A DNA stretch of 64,000 bases from G965240365 sp965240365 (lineage in GTDB: Bacteria > Pseudomonadota > Gammaproteobacteria > Eutrophobiales > Eutrophobiaceae). Positions within the stretch are counted from its first letter, which is position 1. Every line of letters starts with the position of its first letter. This document shows, in pieces, positions 38,852 to 49,600 of the stretch. Below the pieces are notes generated by a model. That model did not search any database. It was not told the origin of the DNA and saw nothing but the letters and a program-made list of their open reading frames with translations. The position numbers were made by a program, and so were the translations under genes. The stretch covers positions 2,480,001-2,544,000 of the forward strand of contig OZ251218.1 in NCBI GenBank assembly GCA_965240365.1. Direction: 5' to 3'.

Positions 38852-41137
38852 TTAGAAATCCACGGTGAGTGACAAATTTATGCCTCTGGGCGCGCCCAGA
38901 TAAAGAATGTTTCTAAGGCCCGCGGCAGTGCTCCAATAGTCTTTATCAAGGAGGTTGTCGATAGTCATCCGCAGGGTGAACGCCTTGTCACCCAGCGTCC
39001 GCTGATACCGGGCGCCAAGGCCGTAAAGCTGGTAGGAAGGAAGTTTCAGGCTGTTGTCCCCCGAGATAAACTGGCTGCCCACGTGCTCGGCGCGGGCCGT
39101 CAATGTCAGGCCCGGCAGGACGGGCGCGTCGTATTCCAGGTTCAACACGGCCCTAAGTTTCGGCACGCCGGGCGCGTTATTACCGTCAAACCTGCCGCCC
39201 CCGCTGGTGCGGACCAGCTTGCTGTCGATATAGGCGACGCCGCCCAGCAGGCGCAGGTCCGGCCGCGCTTCGCCAAAGATATTCAGTTCAAGGCCGCGAT
39301 TGCGCTGCTGACCATCATTACTGAACCGGTTAGTTGTGGCATTGATGACCCCGCTCTGCCGTTCAATCTGAAACAGCCCGGCCGTCAACCCAAGGCCATC
39401 CAGGTCAAGTTTTACGCCGAGTTCAATCTGATCCGTGACGTATGGCGGAAATATTTCCCCCGCGTTGACCGCTCTGTCTGGCGCGGTCATCCCCTGCTCC
39501 AGGGCTTCGATATAGTTGCCATAGAGGGACACAAAATCCCAGGGTTTGACCAGCAGGCCGAAGGCCGGGGTGATGGCCGACTTGTCGTATTGGCTTTCGA
39601 GTACACCTGTAGTGAAGTCGAAATTTTTGCTGGCAATACTCTGGCGCCGGATCCCGGCGGTGAACAGCACGCGCTCATCAAGGAAACCCAGGGTGTCGGC
39701 AATGGCGATGGATGAATCGAGGCTTTCAGTGGACTTGCCCCAGGCCCCGATTGAATCATTAAAGTTCGGGCGCGCAATAAAGACCGGCTTGTACAGGTTC
39801 TGGGTGATAGGCAGGTTTGCAAATGTCAGATTTCTGGAAAGCCGGGTTTCGAGCTTTGTGCGTATGGTTTCTATTGAGAGCTGATGCGTGACCCCGGCGG
39901 TTTCAAATCGCCCGTTGATACCGGCATTCCAGGTGTAAGTGTTTTCCTTATATGGGTTGAATTGAAGGAGCGGATTAAAATCTCCCCTGGCGTCGAGATT
40001 CAGGCCCCACGTCACCAGTCGATATTCTTCAGAGGCCAGGGCGCCATAGGCCGTATGCACGGCCCAGTCCCGGCCGAGGGCGTACTCCGCCCTGAGCAGG
40101 CCACGGGCGGCTTTAATTCTTGTCTTCTCCCAGGGCTGTTGAATCGCATTCGCAAGATCCGGCACAGAGGGTATCGTGGTGGCGTTCCCGCTTAAATTGA
40201 AAAAACCACCCCCCGGGCGCAACTCCCGGTCCTGATAATCCAGGATGGTCCCCAGCTTGAGCCTGTCGCCGCGATATTCCAGCGCCAGGGACGCCTCGCC
40301 AAATGCCTCCTTGTCACCTTTGGCGGCCCCTTCGCCCTTGCGATAAATCGTATTGAGCCGGGCGCCGAATTGCCTTTCCGAACCAAAGCGGCGGCTCAGG
40401 TCGATGTGCGCGCCTAGGCGCGATCGATAATCGTAGTCCGTGGTGAATCTGCTCAGGGCGGTGTCTGTTGGCCGCTTGGGCGCCAGATTGATGGCGCCGC
40501 CCACGCGGCCCGATGCGCCGTTGAGCAGGGCATTCGGTCCCTTGAAGATCTCGACCCCGTCAAGGGTCTGAACCGTTGAGCCGCCAGACACAAAATGCAG
40601 GCCCGGCAGGCCGTCATAGAGATTCGCGCTTGCGCTAAAGCCCCGGATGCCGATGTCTTCTCTAATGCCCTGGCCAGAACCAGAGCGCGCCGAGGCGTCA
40701 TTCCGAATGACATCGCCCACTGTTCTGGCCCGCTGGTTCTCAATCAGGCCGGAGGTGTAACCGCTCATACTGAACGGCGTGTCAAAGATATCCTGGTTGC
40801 CGAGCAGGCCGAGACGGCCGCTGCGCGTGACCTGTCCGCCTTTGTATTCCTCGGCCTGGCCGGTGACGGTAATTTCTTCTATCGGCCTCCCTTCCGCCGT
40901 CAGGGGCGGCGGCGTTGCGGATTCTTCTGCTTTGGATTCAGGGCGGGTGGTAGTGGCCGTTGCGTCCGCAATGAGCGGGGTGGTAGTGGCAACTGTTGCG
41001 GCGGCTGTTTGGCGGATTATGGAAATGTCTTGTAAGTTTTTGTTCCCGATTAATTTTTCGGGGGTGGGGATAATCGTGCTGGCGAACAGGGGCGCGCTCA
41101 GTGAGAGCGGAAGCAGCATGTTTAAGAGTGTTTTCAT
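38852..41137 (-). CDS. TonB-dependent siderophore-type receptor
   Basis: This 761-residue outer-membrane receptor has signal peptide MKTLLNMLLPLSLSAPLFA. A low-complexity Ala/Thr region follows, then TonB-box-like EEITVTGQ, a plug (IGIRGFSASANLYDG, VEIFKGPNALLNG, VGGAINLAPKRP) and a 22-strand barrel ending in phenylalanine (LSLTVDF). The plug motifs resemble ferrichrome/hydroxamate-type receptors. It is a paralogue of the phase-variable receptor at 8247: signal peptides nearly match, and both have PEKL after it. This copy has no C run, so it should be constitutively in frame. No Fur box could be confirmed upstream. Confidence 0.93.
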   Translation of the reverse strand: MKTLLNMLLPLSLSAPLFASTIIPTPEKLIGNKNLQDISIIRQTAAATVATTTPLIADATATTTRPESKAEESATPPPLTAEGRPIEEITVTGQAEEYKGGQVTRSGRLGLLGNQDIFDTPFSMSGYTSGLIENQRARTVGDVIRNDASARSGSGQGIREDIGIRGFSASANLYDGLPGLHFVSGGSTVQTLDGVEIFKGPNALLNGASGRVGGAINLAPKRPTDTALSRFTTDYDYRSRLGAHIDLSRRFGSERQFGARLNTIYRKGEGAAKGDKEAFGEASLALEYRGDRLKLGTILDYQDRELRPGGGFFNLSGNATTIPSVPDLANAIQQPWEKTRIKAARGLLRAEYALGRDWAVHTAYGALASEEYRLVTWGLNLDARGDFNPLLQFNPYKENTYTWNAGINGRFETAGVTHQLSIETIRTKLETRLSRNLTFANLPITQNLYKPVFIARPNFNDSIGAWGKSTESLDSSIAIADTLGFLDERVLFTAGIRRQSIASKNFDFTTGVLESQYDKSAITPAFGLLVKPWDFVSLYGNYIEALEQGMTAPDRAVNAGEIFPPYVTDQIELGVKLDLDGLGLTAGLFQIERQSGVINATTNRFSNDGQQRNRGLELNIFGEARPDLRLLGGVAYIDSKLVRTSGGGRFDGNNAPGVPKLRAVLNLEYDAPVLPGLTLTARAEHVGSQFISGDNSLKLPSYQLYGLGARYQRTLGDKAFTLRMTIDNLLDKDYWSTAAGLRNILYLGAPRGINLSLTVDF

Positions 41138-41331
41138 TGGGACATCCTCAATACCGTTGGTGAATCAGAAAATCAAGGTTCAGAATTTTAGAGGTAGTAT
41201 GAATGACCCGCAAGTTTATCTTTGCCACCCCGAATGCTCCCCTGTACAGGAGAAATTTCTGCTTTAATCATTGGTTTAATCAAAATTTCCCTTGTCAACG
41301 GGGCCGGCAATCCCGGCATACGCCGGCCGGA

Positions 41332-42195
41332 TCACTCGATATTCTGGATCTGCTCCCGCATCTGTTCTATGAGCACCTTCAAATCCACACAGGCGTTGCT
41401 GGTATTGATATGCGCCGACTTTGAACCGAGCGTGTTTGATTCGCGGTTCAACTCCTGCATCAGAAAATCCAGCCGCCGGCCAGCCGGGCCGGGCCGGTTT
41501 AATACCCGGATGACCTCGTCAATATGCAGCTCAAGCCGATCCATTTCTTCGGCCACGTCCATCTTTTGCGCCAGGATAAGCAACTCCTGTTCCAGCCGGT
41601 CATTATCGGCCTTCACCGTCAATTCCTGCAGGCGTTGCGCCATCTTCCTGCGCTGACCCTCAATGATGTCGGGCAGTTGTTGCCGCACCCCGGCCACCCT
41701 TTCCCTGGCCTCGGCGCAATACTGCGTGAGTTTGGTCTTTATTTTCTCGCCCTCGCGCCGGCGGGTCTCGATAACGGCATCCAGGGCCTGATCGAGCAGC
41801 TGCGTCAGGGGCGCGCCGATCACCTCGGCGGCGGGCGCATTTTGATCCAGAATGCCCGGCCAGCCCAATAATTCCAGCGGATTGATCGGGGCCGGCCGTT
41901 GCAGCCCGGCGGCGGTCTGTTCGGCCGTGTTGACCAGTTTCGCCAGTAATTCGGTATTGACCGGCAAGTCCGCGCGGGCGGCGCCTGCCTCAAAACGGAT
42001 AGCGCAATCGATCTTGCCGCGCCTCAGACGGGCCGAGATGCCCGCGCGCAAGGTCTGCTCAAGCATCCGCAACTCCTCGGGCAGACGCATGGCGATTTCC
42101 AGATAACGGTGGTTTACGGCGCGTATTTCGCAACTGGCGTGGCCCCAGTCGCCGCCCTGCTCGGCGCGGCCATAGGCGGTCATACTTTGAATCAT
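41332..42195 (-). CDS. yicC: YicC family endoribonuclease
   Basis: This 287-residue protein has N-terminal IQSMTAYGRAE and the C-terminal DUF1732 region (AEEMDRLELHIDEV, GRRLDFLMQELNRESNTLGSKS). YicC-type proteins act as RNases with manganese, affecting sRNA turnover. It is divergent from rph across a 200-base gap that carries a long hairpin (42215-42310). Confidence 0.95.
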   Translation of the reverse strand: MIQSMTAYGRAEQGGDWGHASCEIRAVNHRYLEIAMRLPEELRMLEQTLRAGISARLRRGKIDCAIRFEAGAARADLPVNTELLAKLVNTAEQTAAGLQRPAPINPLELLGWPGILDQNAPAAEVIGAPLTQLLDQALDAVIETRRREGEKIKTKLTQYCAEARERVAGVRQQLPDIIEGQRRKMAQRLQELTVKADNDRLEQELLILAQKMDVAEEMDRLELHIDEVIRVLNRPGPAGRRLDFLMQELNRESNTLGSKSAHINTSNACVDLKVLIEQMREQIQNIE

Positions 42196-42214
42196 GTCAT
42201 AGTCCCTTGATTTG

Positions 42215-42310
42215 TCCGCAGATTACGCAGATTACACAGATTAAAGATGAATCTTTAGATATTTTTTATTTCTGGTGTTTTTATCTGTGTAATCTGCGTA
42301 ATCTGCGGAT
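42215..42310. repeat. Long inverted repeat of the CCGCAGATTACGCAGATT family
   Basis: The left arm 42215-42242 pairs with the right arm 42283-42310; a smaller hairpin (AAAGATGAATCTTT) lies in the loop. Related pairs occur at 45471-45567 and 51063-51147. Confidence 0.8.
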
Positions 42311-42395
42311 TATTTTTGGCGTAACCTGCCTGCAACAGGCAGGTCTGCGGATTATTATAACGCTATAATACCCGCTTTTTTGACAGGAGACAGTT

Positions 42396-43112
42396 ATGCG
42401 CCCGAGCGGACGTTCGCCGGATCAATTACGGCCGGTTAAAATTACCCGTCATTTCACCTGCCATGCGGAGGGTTCCGTGCTGATTGAATTCGGCAATACC
42501 CGGGTGATTTGCAACGCGAGTTTTGAAACCGGCGTGCCCGGTTTTTTGCGCGGCAGCGGCAGGGGCTGGGTGACGGGGGAATACGGCATGTTGCCGCGTT
42601 CCACCGGCAACCGTATGCGCCGCGAGGCGGGCCTGAACCGACCGGCCGGGCGCACTGTCGAAATACAGCGCCTGATCGGACGCGCGCTGCGCGCGGCCGT
42701 TGCCATGGCAACGCTCGGCGAAAATACCGTGGTGATCGACTGTGATGTGATCCAGGCCGATGGCGGCACCCGCACCGCGGCGATTACCGGCGGCTATGTC
42801 GCCCTGGTGGACGCCCTCAACCGGGCCCGGGCCGACGGCCTGATCAGCGCCAGCCCCATCCAGGGGCAGATCGCCTCGGTCTCGGTCGGCATCCATAATG
42901 GCGCGGCGGTGCTGGATCTGGATTATGCCGAGGATTCGGCGGCCGCGACCGATATGAATGTCGTCATGAACGAAAAGGCGGAATTTATCGAAGTCCAGGG
43001 CACGGCCGAGGGCCGCCCGTTCAGCGCGGCCGAGTTAAACCGGATGCTGGGCCTCGCGGAAAGCGGGATCGGCGAACTGTTTAAGCTGCAAAACGCGGCG
43101 CTTGCGACATGA
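42396..43112 (+). CDS. rph: Ribonuclease PH
   Basis: This 238-residue 3'-5' phosphorolytic exoribonuclease trims tRNA 3' ends. It starts MRPSGRSPDQLRPV and has VTGEYGMLPRSTGNR, GRTVEIQRLIGRALR (phosphate-binding Arg) and DCDVIQADGGTRTAAITG. It is followed at 10 bases by rdgB, as in many gammaproteobacteria. It appears full length. Confidence 0.97.
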   Translation: MRPSGRSPDQLRPVKITRHFTCHAEGSVLIEFGNTRVICNASFETGVPGFLRGSGRGWVTGEYGMLPRSTGNRMRREAGLNRPAGRTVEIQRLIGRALRAAVAMATLGENTVVIDCDVIQADGGTRTAAITGGYVALVDALNRARADGLISASPIQGQIASVSVGIHNGAAVLDLDYAEDSAAATDMNVVMNEKAEFIEVQGTAEGRPFSAAELNRMLGLAESGIGELFKLQNAALAT

Positions 43113-43122
43113 ACCCCGCGCC

Positions 43123-43716
43123 ATGACCCGGCCCGCAAAGATTGTCCTGGCCAGCAATAATGCCGGCAAACTGCGCGAAATAGCCCCGTTGCTGGCCAGG
43201 GCCGGCATCACGCTGATCTCGCAGGCGGCGTTTAATATCGGGGCCGCCGAAGAAAGCGGCTTGACCTTTGTTGAAAACGCCCTGATCAAGGCCCGTCATG
43301 CCGCGCTGAAAACAGGGCGCCCCGCGCTGGCCGATGATTCCGGCCTTGAAGTCCCGGCGCTCAATGGGCAACCCGGGCTCTATTCGGCGCGCTATGCCGG
43401 CCCCGGCGCCGATGACCGGCAAAACCGGGAAAAACTCATGGCCGCGATCAAGCCCCTGCCGACGGCGGAGCGCCGGGCCCGCTTTGTCTGTGTGATGGTC
43501 TATCTGGCCTGCCCCGAAGACCCGCTGCCCGTTATCGCAACCGGCGTCTGGCAGGGTGAATTACTCGCCGAACCGCGCGGCGCCAACGGCTTCGGCTATG
43601 ACCCGCTGTTTTACCTGCCCCGGCAAAAATGCACGGCGGCCGAACTCACGGCCGGGCTGAAAAACCGCCTCAGCCACCGCGGCCGCGCCCTGCGCGCGCT
43701 GGCGCGGCGGCTTTGA
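43123..43716 (+). CDS. rdgB: dITP/XTP pyrophosphatase
   Basis: This 197-residue house-cleaning enzyme hydrolyses ITP, dITP and XTP. It starts MTRPAKIVLASNNAGKLREI and has ALADDSGLEVPALNGQPG and GFGYDPLFYLP plus the LSHRGRALR end. The ATG at 43123 is used; a TTG at 43102 would overlap rph and adds residues not seen in the family. Confidence 0.97.
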   Translation: MTRPAKIVLASNNAGKLREIAPLLARAGITLISQAAFNIGAAEESGLTFVENALIKARHAALKTGRPALADDSGLEVPALNGQPGLYSARYAGPGADDRQNREKLMAAIKPLPTAERRARFVCVMVYLACPEDPLPVIATGVWQGELLAEPRGANGFGYDPLFYLPRQKCTAAELTAGLKNRLSHRGRALRALARRL

Positions 43717-43775
43717 AGCATCCGCAGACCTGCCTGCAGCAGGCAGGTCTGCGGATAATAAAAAAAGAAATAACC

Positions 43776-45470
43776 ATGCTTAAAAAAGTACATTTGGAGC
43801 CGGAAAACAAAACCTTTGCCGAAGTAATGAGCAACGGCAAAAGCTATGTCGTGCCCGCCTTTCAGAGAGACTATACCTGGGAAGAGGAACAACTGGACGA
43901 GCTTTGGCAGGATATTCAACATATACAGGCGCACAAAACCCAGCATTTCATGGGCTATCTGGTCTTGCAAAGCGCCGATAACAGGTCTTTTCAAATTATT
44001 GACGGGCAACAGAGAATCACGACCGTCACATTAATTATTGTCGCGGTTTTGGCCAGGTTCAATGAATTGATCGCGCAAGGCATTGAAGCAGGCGATAACG
44101 AAAAGAGAAGAGAGGAAACCCACAAACGCTATCTGGGCGTCTTCGACGTGGTGACGCTCGGCACCGCGCCGAAACTGGCGCTTAACCGCAATAATAAAGA
44201 CCATTTTCGTGAAATTGTCGATCTGCCCTACGGCATACCCAGAGCGCGCGGCATTATCGCGACCAACCGCAAACTTAATAAAGCCTTTGAATTCTTTTAC
44301 AACAACCTGCCGTCCTGTTCCGGCAAGGCGCTGGCGGAACTGATTGAAGTTCTGGGTGACGGGCTGCTGTTTACCGCCATTACCGTGCGCGACGATCTGG
44401 ACGCGTTTTTGGTTTTTGAAACATTAAACGCCAGGGGGATCCATCTTTCGGCGCCGGACTTGTTGAAGAACTATTTATTGTCCACCTTGAGGCCCGGCGA
44501 AAAAAGTCATGCTGTTGCAGATTTTGAAGGCATGTGGAGTCGCACGCTCGAACAACTGGGCGAGACCAATTTTACCGCTTTTTTGCGCAGTTATGAGGGC
44601 ATGTTTTCAAGGCTCAGGCATAAAAAAGAGTTGTATCGTTATCTGAAGGAACGTATTAGCTCCGCTGAACAGGTGATGCCTTACATCAAGGCGCTGAAAG
44701 AAAATTCTTCCGTGTATGCCGCCTTACAAAACCCGGACGACGCGTTCTGGAAGGAATATGACAGCGGCAAATATGGCGACTGTATTGAAGACCTGCGTGT
44801 GCTCAGGCTGTTTAATATAAAAACACCCCTGAGTTTGCTGATGGCCGCTTACCGGCAATATGACGCCGGGGATTTTAATAAACTGGTCAGATGGCTGGCG
44901 GTGATAGCCGTGCGTTATAATGTGATTTGTCAAAAATCGGCAAAAGAGCAAGAGCGGTTGTATAACGGCATGGCCAATGCCCTTATGCGGGCGGCCGGGC
45001 TTTCCCGGGCCGAGCTGAAAAAACAACTCACGCGCTCCGTTTATCCGCCGGACAATGAGTTTGTAAGCGCTTTTTCCGTTAAAACCCTGCCCGCCAGACA
45101 AGGCTCGCAAAAGATTATTTATCTGTTAAGCGCCATCGCGGGGCATACCGACGCGGGCAAGCTGCCGATGGACAGGCTCAGCGTGGAGCATGTCCTGCCA
45201 TATAACCCCACTGCCGAGTGGCAGGAATACTTTGGCATGGATACTTACAATGAAGCCATCGACCGATTAGCCAACTTCGCCCTGTTACCGGCGCCAAAAA
45301 ATCGCGCTATGGACAGGGTCAGCTTTGCGAAAAAAAAAGTGATACTGAAAAACAGCGGCCTGAAAATAAACAGGCAAATAGCCGCTTATGAAGACTGGAA
45401 CATGGATTCGATAAACAGACAACAAAAATGGCTGGCCAATCAGGCAAAGACAGTATGGAAGATGAACTGA
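43776..45470 (+). CDS. DUF262/DUF1524 protein, GmrSD-like type IV restriction enzyme
   Basis: This 564-residue single-chain protein has an N-terminal DUF262 domain (YVVPAFQRDYTWEEEQL, IIDGQQRITTVTL, a ParB-like nucleotidase fold). A helical middle and a C-terminal DUF1524 HNH-type nuclease domain follow (VEHVLPYNP, RLANFALLP, KNRAM). GmrSD enzymes use this pair to cut modified phage DNA such as glucosylated hydroxymethylcytosine. The ATG at 43776 gives the family N-terminus; the frame upstream overlaps rdgB. It is inserted between rdgB and an efflux operon and is bounded by repeat sequences on both sides, consistent with acquisition. Confidence 0.88.
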   Translation: MLKKVHLEPENKTFAEVMSNGKSYVVPAFQRDYTWEEEQLDELWQDIQHIQAHKTQHFMGYLVLQSADNRSFQIIDGQQRITTVTLIIVAVLARFNELIAQGIEAGDNEKRREETHKRYLGVFDVVTLGTAPKLALNRNNKDHFREIVDLPYGIPRARGIIATNRKLNKAFEFFYNNLPSCSGKALAELIEVLGDGLLFTAITVRDDLDAFLVFETLNARGIHLSAPDLLKNYLLSTLRPGEKSHAVADFEGMWSRTLEQLGETNFTAFLRSYEGMFSRLRHKKELYRYLKERISSAEQVMPYIKALKENSSVYAALQNPDDAFWKEYDSGKYGDCIEDLRVLRLFNIKTPLSLLMAAYRQYDAGDFNKLVRWLAVIAVRYNVICQKSAKEQERLYNGMANALMRAAGLSRAELKKQLTRSVYPPDNEFVSAFSVKTLPARQGSQKIIYLLSAIAGHTDAGKLPMDRLSVEHVLPYNPTAEWQEYFGMDTYNEAIDRLANFALLPAPKNRAMDRVSFAKKKVILKNSGLKINRQIAAYEDWNMDSINRQQKWLANQAKTVWKMN

Positions 45471-45567
45471 TAATCCGCAGATTACGCAGATTTTCGCAGA
45501 TTGAAAGACTTAAAGACAATGTGTTTTGGTTTTTTATCTGCGTTCATCTGCGTAATCTGCGGATAAT
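45471..45567. repeat. Long inverted repeat of the CCGCAGATTACGCAGATT family
   Basis: The left arm 45473-45502 pairs with the right arm 45536-45565. It begins directly after the DUF262 gene stop and may serve as its terminator. Confidence 0.75.
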
Positions 45568-45583
45568 AAACCCTAAAGGCGCC

Positions 45584-46681
45584 ATGTATCCATACCGAAT
45601 AAACATCATCCTGACCGTCATCTTGATCCTGATCCCGGCGCTGGCCCCGGCCGAGACGAATCTGACGCCGGTCAGCGTGGTGGCCGTGAGGCAGGGGGTT
45701 ATGCTTGAGCAGGCGCCGCTGACCGGCACGGTGAGGTCGTTCAAGAGGGCCAATCTCTCCACCAGGGAGCAGGGTTATATCGAAAGCGTGCTGGTCGATG
45801 AAGGCGACCGCATCCGCAAGGGGGACGCGCTGTTGTCCATTGATCGTGAATTGAGCGATATCGAGGTCAGGCGGGTCACGGCGGAACTGGACGAGGCCCG
45901 CGCCAGGCTGAAGGAATTCAGGCGGCAGCGCGATGAGGCGGCCCGCCTCGCGGCGCAAAACCATATCGCGGAGACGGCCCATGCCGCGCTCGCGGCCGAG
46001 GTCGAGGTCAATCTGGCGGTGGTCGCGCGGCTTGAGGCCGAACTGGCCAGGCAAAAGCTCATCAACGCGCGACAGACATTGTACGCCCCCTTTGCCGGCG
46101 TCATCAGCCGGAAAATGGCGGAGGTCGGGCAGTGGGCGGACACCCGCGCCGCCGTGTTTCAGTTGACGGCGCTGGACCCGTTGCGGATCGAGACGCCGGC
46201 GCCGCAGTTTTACTTTAACCGGATCGAGGTGGGCGCGCCGGTCACGATTAAATATGACGCCCTGCCGGGGCGGGAATTCAGCGCCGCGGTCACCACCAAG
46301 GTGCCCGTCAGCGACCCCGGCACGCGCACCTTTCCGGTCATGATCCGGGTCGATAACAGCGCGGGGCTGATCGCCCCCGGCATGTCGGCCAGGGTATTTA
46401 TCACGCTGTCCGGGTCGGCTGAAGGCGGCGCCATGCTGTTGCCGCGGGATGCCATCATCCTGAAACCGGACGGCGGCAAGACGGTCTGGCGGGTTGAAAA
46501 TACGGCCGCGGGCGAGACCGCGGCGCCGGTCCCGGTGCGGACCGGCAACACCCATCTGGACCAGGTTGAGATCGTCGCGGGCGATATCAGGGCCGGCGAT
46601 CGGGTGGTCGTGAAGGGCAACGAGTTATTGCAGCCCGGCCAGCGGGTCAGGATCATCGAAGCGCCGGCCGCCGGCCCGTAA
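45584..46681 (+). CDS. RND efflux periplasmic adaptor subunit
   Basis: This 365-residue membrane-fusion protein has a signal peptide (MYPYRINIILTVILILIPAL, then APA), a biotinyl-lipoyl-like half (GYIESVLVDEGDRIRKGDAL), an alpha hairpin (about 100-150), the second lipoyl half (LYAPFAGVISRKMAEVGQW) and a beta-barrel/MP domain. The ATG at 45584 places the signal peptide at the N-terminus; the upstream open part is in the hairpin repeat. It forms an operon with the RND pump 10 bases downstream. No outer-membrane channel gene is present. Confidence 0.94.
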   Translation: MYPYRINIILTVILILIPALAPAETNLTPVSVVAVRQGVMLEQAPLTGTVRSFKRANLSTREQGYIESVLVDEGDRIRKGDALLSIDRELSDIEVRRVTAELDEARARLKEFRRQRDEAARLAAQNHIAETAHAALAAEVEVNLAVVARLEAELARQKLINARQTLYAPFAGVISRKMAEVGQWADTRAAVFQLTALDPLRIETPAPQFYFNRIEVGAPVTIKYDALPGREFSAAVTTKVPVSDPGTRTFPVMIRVDNSAGLIAPGMSARVFITLSGSAEGGAMLLPRDAIILKPDGGKTVWRVENTAAGETAAPVPVRTGNTHLDQVEIVAGDIRAGDRVVVKGNELLQPGQRVRIIEAPAAGP

Positions 46682-46691
46682 TCATCGGCCC

Positions 46692-49600
46692 ATGTTCCGT
46701 TTCGCGCTGCATAAACCCATCATCGTCACGGTGGCGATACTGATCGTCTGTATCTTCGGTATTCTGGCCTTTTTCCGGGTGCCGGTGCAGATGATCCCGG
46801 ATCTGGACCCGCGCGTGATCTCGGTAGAGACCCGCTGGGCCGGGGCCAGCCCGCAGGATATTGAAAAGGAGATCCTGATCGAGCAGGAAGAATACCTGCG
46901 CCGCATACCGGGCCTTACGCGCATGATCGCAACGGCTCGCACCGGCAGGGCCGAGATCGAACTCGAATTCCCGCATGGCGCGGACATCAATGAAGCCCTG
47001 ATCCGGGTCAATAACGCTGTCAGTCAGGTACCGGCTTATCCCGAGAATGTGAACGAGCCGCGCATCAGCGCCAGTTCCTTCTCCGCCAATTCGTTTATGT
47101 TTTTCAGCGTCAAGCCGCTGCCCGGCAATCCCGCGGGGCTTGATATCAGAAAGCAGCGGGATTTTCTGGAAGATAATGTGCGGATGTTTATCGAGCGGGT
47201 GCCGGGGGTGGACTCGGTCGGCCTGTTCGGCGGCGAGGACCGGCAGATCCGGATCCTGGTGGACCCGGTCAGGCTGGCCCAGCGCGCCATTCGTCTGACC
47301 GATGTGCGCAATGCCATCCGGGCCCGCAACCGCGATGTCTCGGGCGGCGATCTGGATTTTGGCAAGCGCCGCTATCTGCTGCGCACGCGCGGCCGTTTCG
47401 ATAATATCGAACAGATCGAAAATCTGGTGATCGCGCGCCGGGGCGATGCCTTTATCCGCCTGAAGGATGTCGGCCAGGTCGAACAGGCCGCCTTTGAGCC
47501 GCGCTCCTTTGTCTATGTCAACGGCGAGCCCGTGATCAATCTCTCGGTCAGACGCCAGAGCGGGGCCAATGTGATCCAGATCAAGCGGGATATGCTGGCC
47601 GTGGTCGAGGAATTGAACCGGGGCCTGCTCAGGGACAACGGCATGGTCATGCGGCTGATCTCGGAAGACGTGCGCTATGTCGAGACCTCGGTGCGGATCG
47701 TGTCGCAGAGCCTGCTGGTCGGGGCGCTACTGGCCACTCTGGTGCTGTTTCTGTTTCTGCGCTCGACCTCGGCCACGCTGGTCGGCGCGCTCGGGATCCC
47801 GGTCTGCGCCGTGGCCGCGTTTCTGGGGCTGTTGATCAGCGGCCGCACCATGAATGTGATCTCGCTGGCGGGGGTCGCGTTTGCGATAGGCATGACGCTC
47901 GACAACAGTATCGTGGTGCTGGAAAACATCTACAAACATATGGCCGGGGGCAAAACCCGCTTCCGGGCCGCGCTCGCGGGCGTGCGCGAGGTCTGGAGCG
48001 CGGTGCTGGCCTCGACCCTGACCACGGTGTTCGTGTTTTTGCCGGTCGTCTTCGTCAGGGAAGAGGCGGGCCAGCTCTATTCGGATATCGCCATCGCCAT
48101 CGCGGCCTCGATACTGATGTCGATGGTGGTCGCGATTACCGTGATCCCCGTGGCCTGTAGCCGCTTCCTGCAGCCAAACACCGGCCCGCCGGCGCGGCTG
48201 GGCCTGTATCGTTCGGGCCAGGCCTGCGGGCGGCTGATCATGCGCCTGCTGGACTGGCTGCTGCATGGGCTGCTGCGCCGGGTGGTGTTGATCGCGGGTG
48301 TGATCGGCCTTGCCTTTCTGACTTTGGCTCAGTTGACCCCCAGGGCGGAATACCTGCCGGAGGGCGAGGAGAAAAAGATTTTTGCCCGCATCTTTGCGCC
48401 GCCGGGCTATAACATCGAGCAGATGCACGCGATCGGGCGCGGCGTCAACCAATACTACGCGCCCCATGTCGGCCGGCTGCCAACGGCGGGCCGGGACGGG
48501 CCGGATGCCATGCCGCCGCTGGATTACATCGTGACCTTCGTCAACACTTCAAGGGCTTTTTATATCGTGGAAGTGACCGAGCGCCGCCAGCTTGAACGGC
48601 TGATCAGGCTGAGCGAGGACTATGCCGGACAGTTTCCGGGCGTGCTCGGCTTCGTTTCGCGCGGCAGCATCTTTGCCGGCAACTCCGGCGGCACGCGCAG
48701 TATCAACCTCGATATCAGCGGCCGTGATCTGCAACAATTATACGCGCTGGGCCTCAAGGCTTTTCTGCGCTCAAAGGAAATCTTCGCCGAGCCGCGGGTC
48801 CGGCCGGCGCCGTCCGCGCTGACGCTCGGCCAGCCGATGATTGAAATTCACCCGGACTGGGAACGCGCGGCCGAACTCGGCATTGACGCCGATGAACTGG
48901 GCTATGCCATCTGGGCCTATTCCGACGGCGCCTTTGTGGACGAATATTTTGAAGGCGACCGCAAGATCGACATGTTTCTGTATTCAACCGCGGGCGTGGT
49001 TCGGGCGCCGTCCGACCTGCAACACCTGCTGCTGTATTCCAGCGAGGGCGGCATCGTCCCGCTCGGCGCCGTGGCCCGCGTGGAGGACGCCGTCAATACC
49101 GAAACCATCCGCCGGGTTGACAGCCGCCGCACCATCACCCTGTCGATCATCCCGCCGCGGGCCGTGCCGCTGGAAGAGGGGGTCGAGATCGTCCGGCGCG
49201 ACCTGATCCGCCACCTGAAAGACGCCGGCGAACTGCAAGACGGCCTGACGCTCAACATCACGGGCGCCAGCGACCGCCTCAATGCGACCCGCGAGGCCCT
49301 GCAAGTCAACTTCATCGTTGCCGTGCTCATCACCTATCTGCTGCTGGCGGCCATCTTCTCGCACTGGGGCTATCCGCTGCTGATCATGACTTCAGTGCCG
49401 ATCGGGATCAGCGGCGGCATCGTCGGCCTGTGGCTGGTGAATTACTTTGGCGGCAAACTGAGCCTGATCGGCCTGCAAAATATCAGCCAGCCGTTCGACA
49501 TGATCACCATGCTGGGCTTTCTGGTGCTGATCGGGACCGTGGTCAATAACCCCATCCTGCTGGTGGAACGCGCCATGAAAAATATCCGCCGCCGCGGCAT

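Noticed and set aside
42396..43112. Truncated rph as in E. coli K-12
   Set aside because: The gene here is full length (238 residues) with all motifs.
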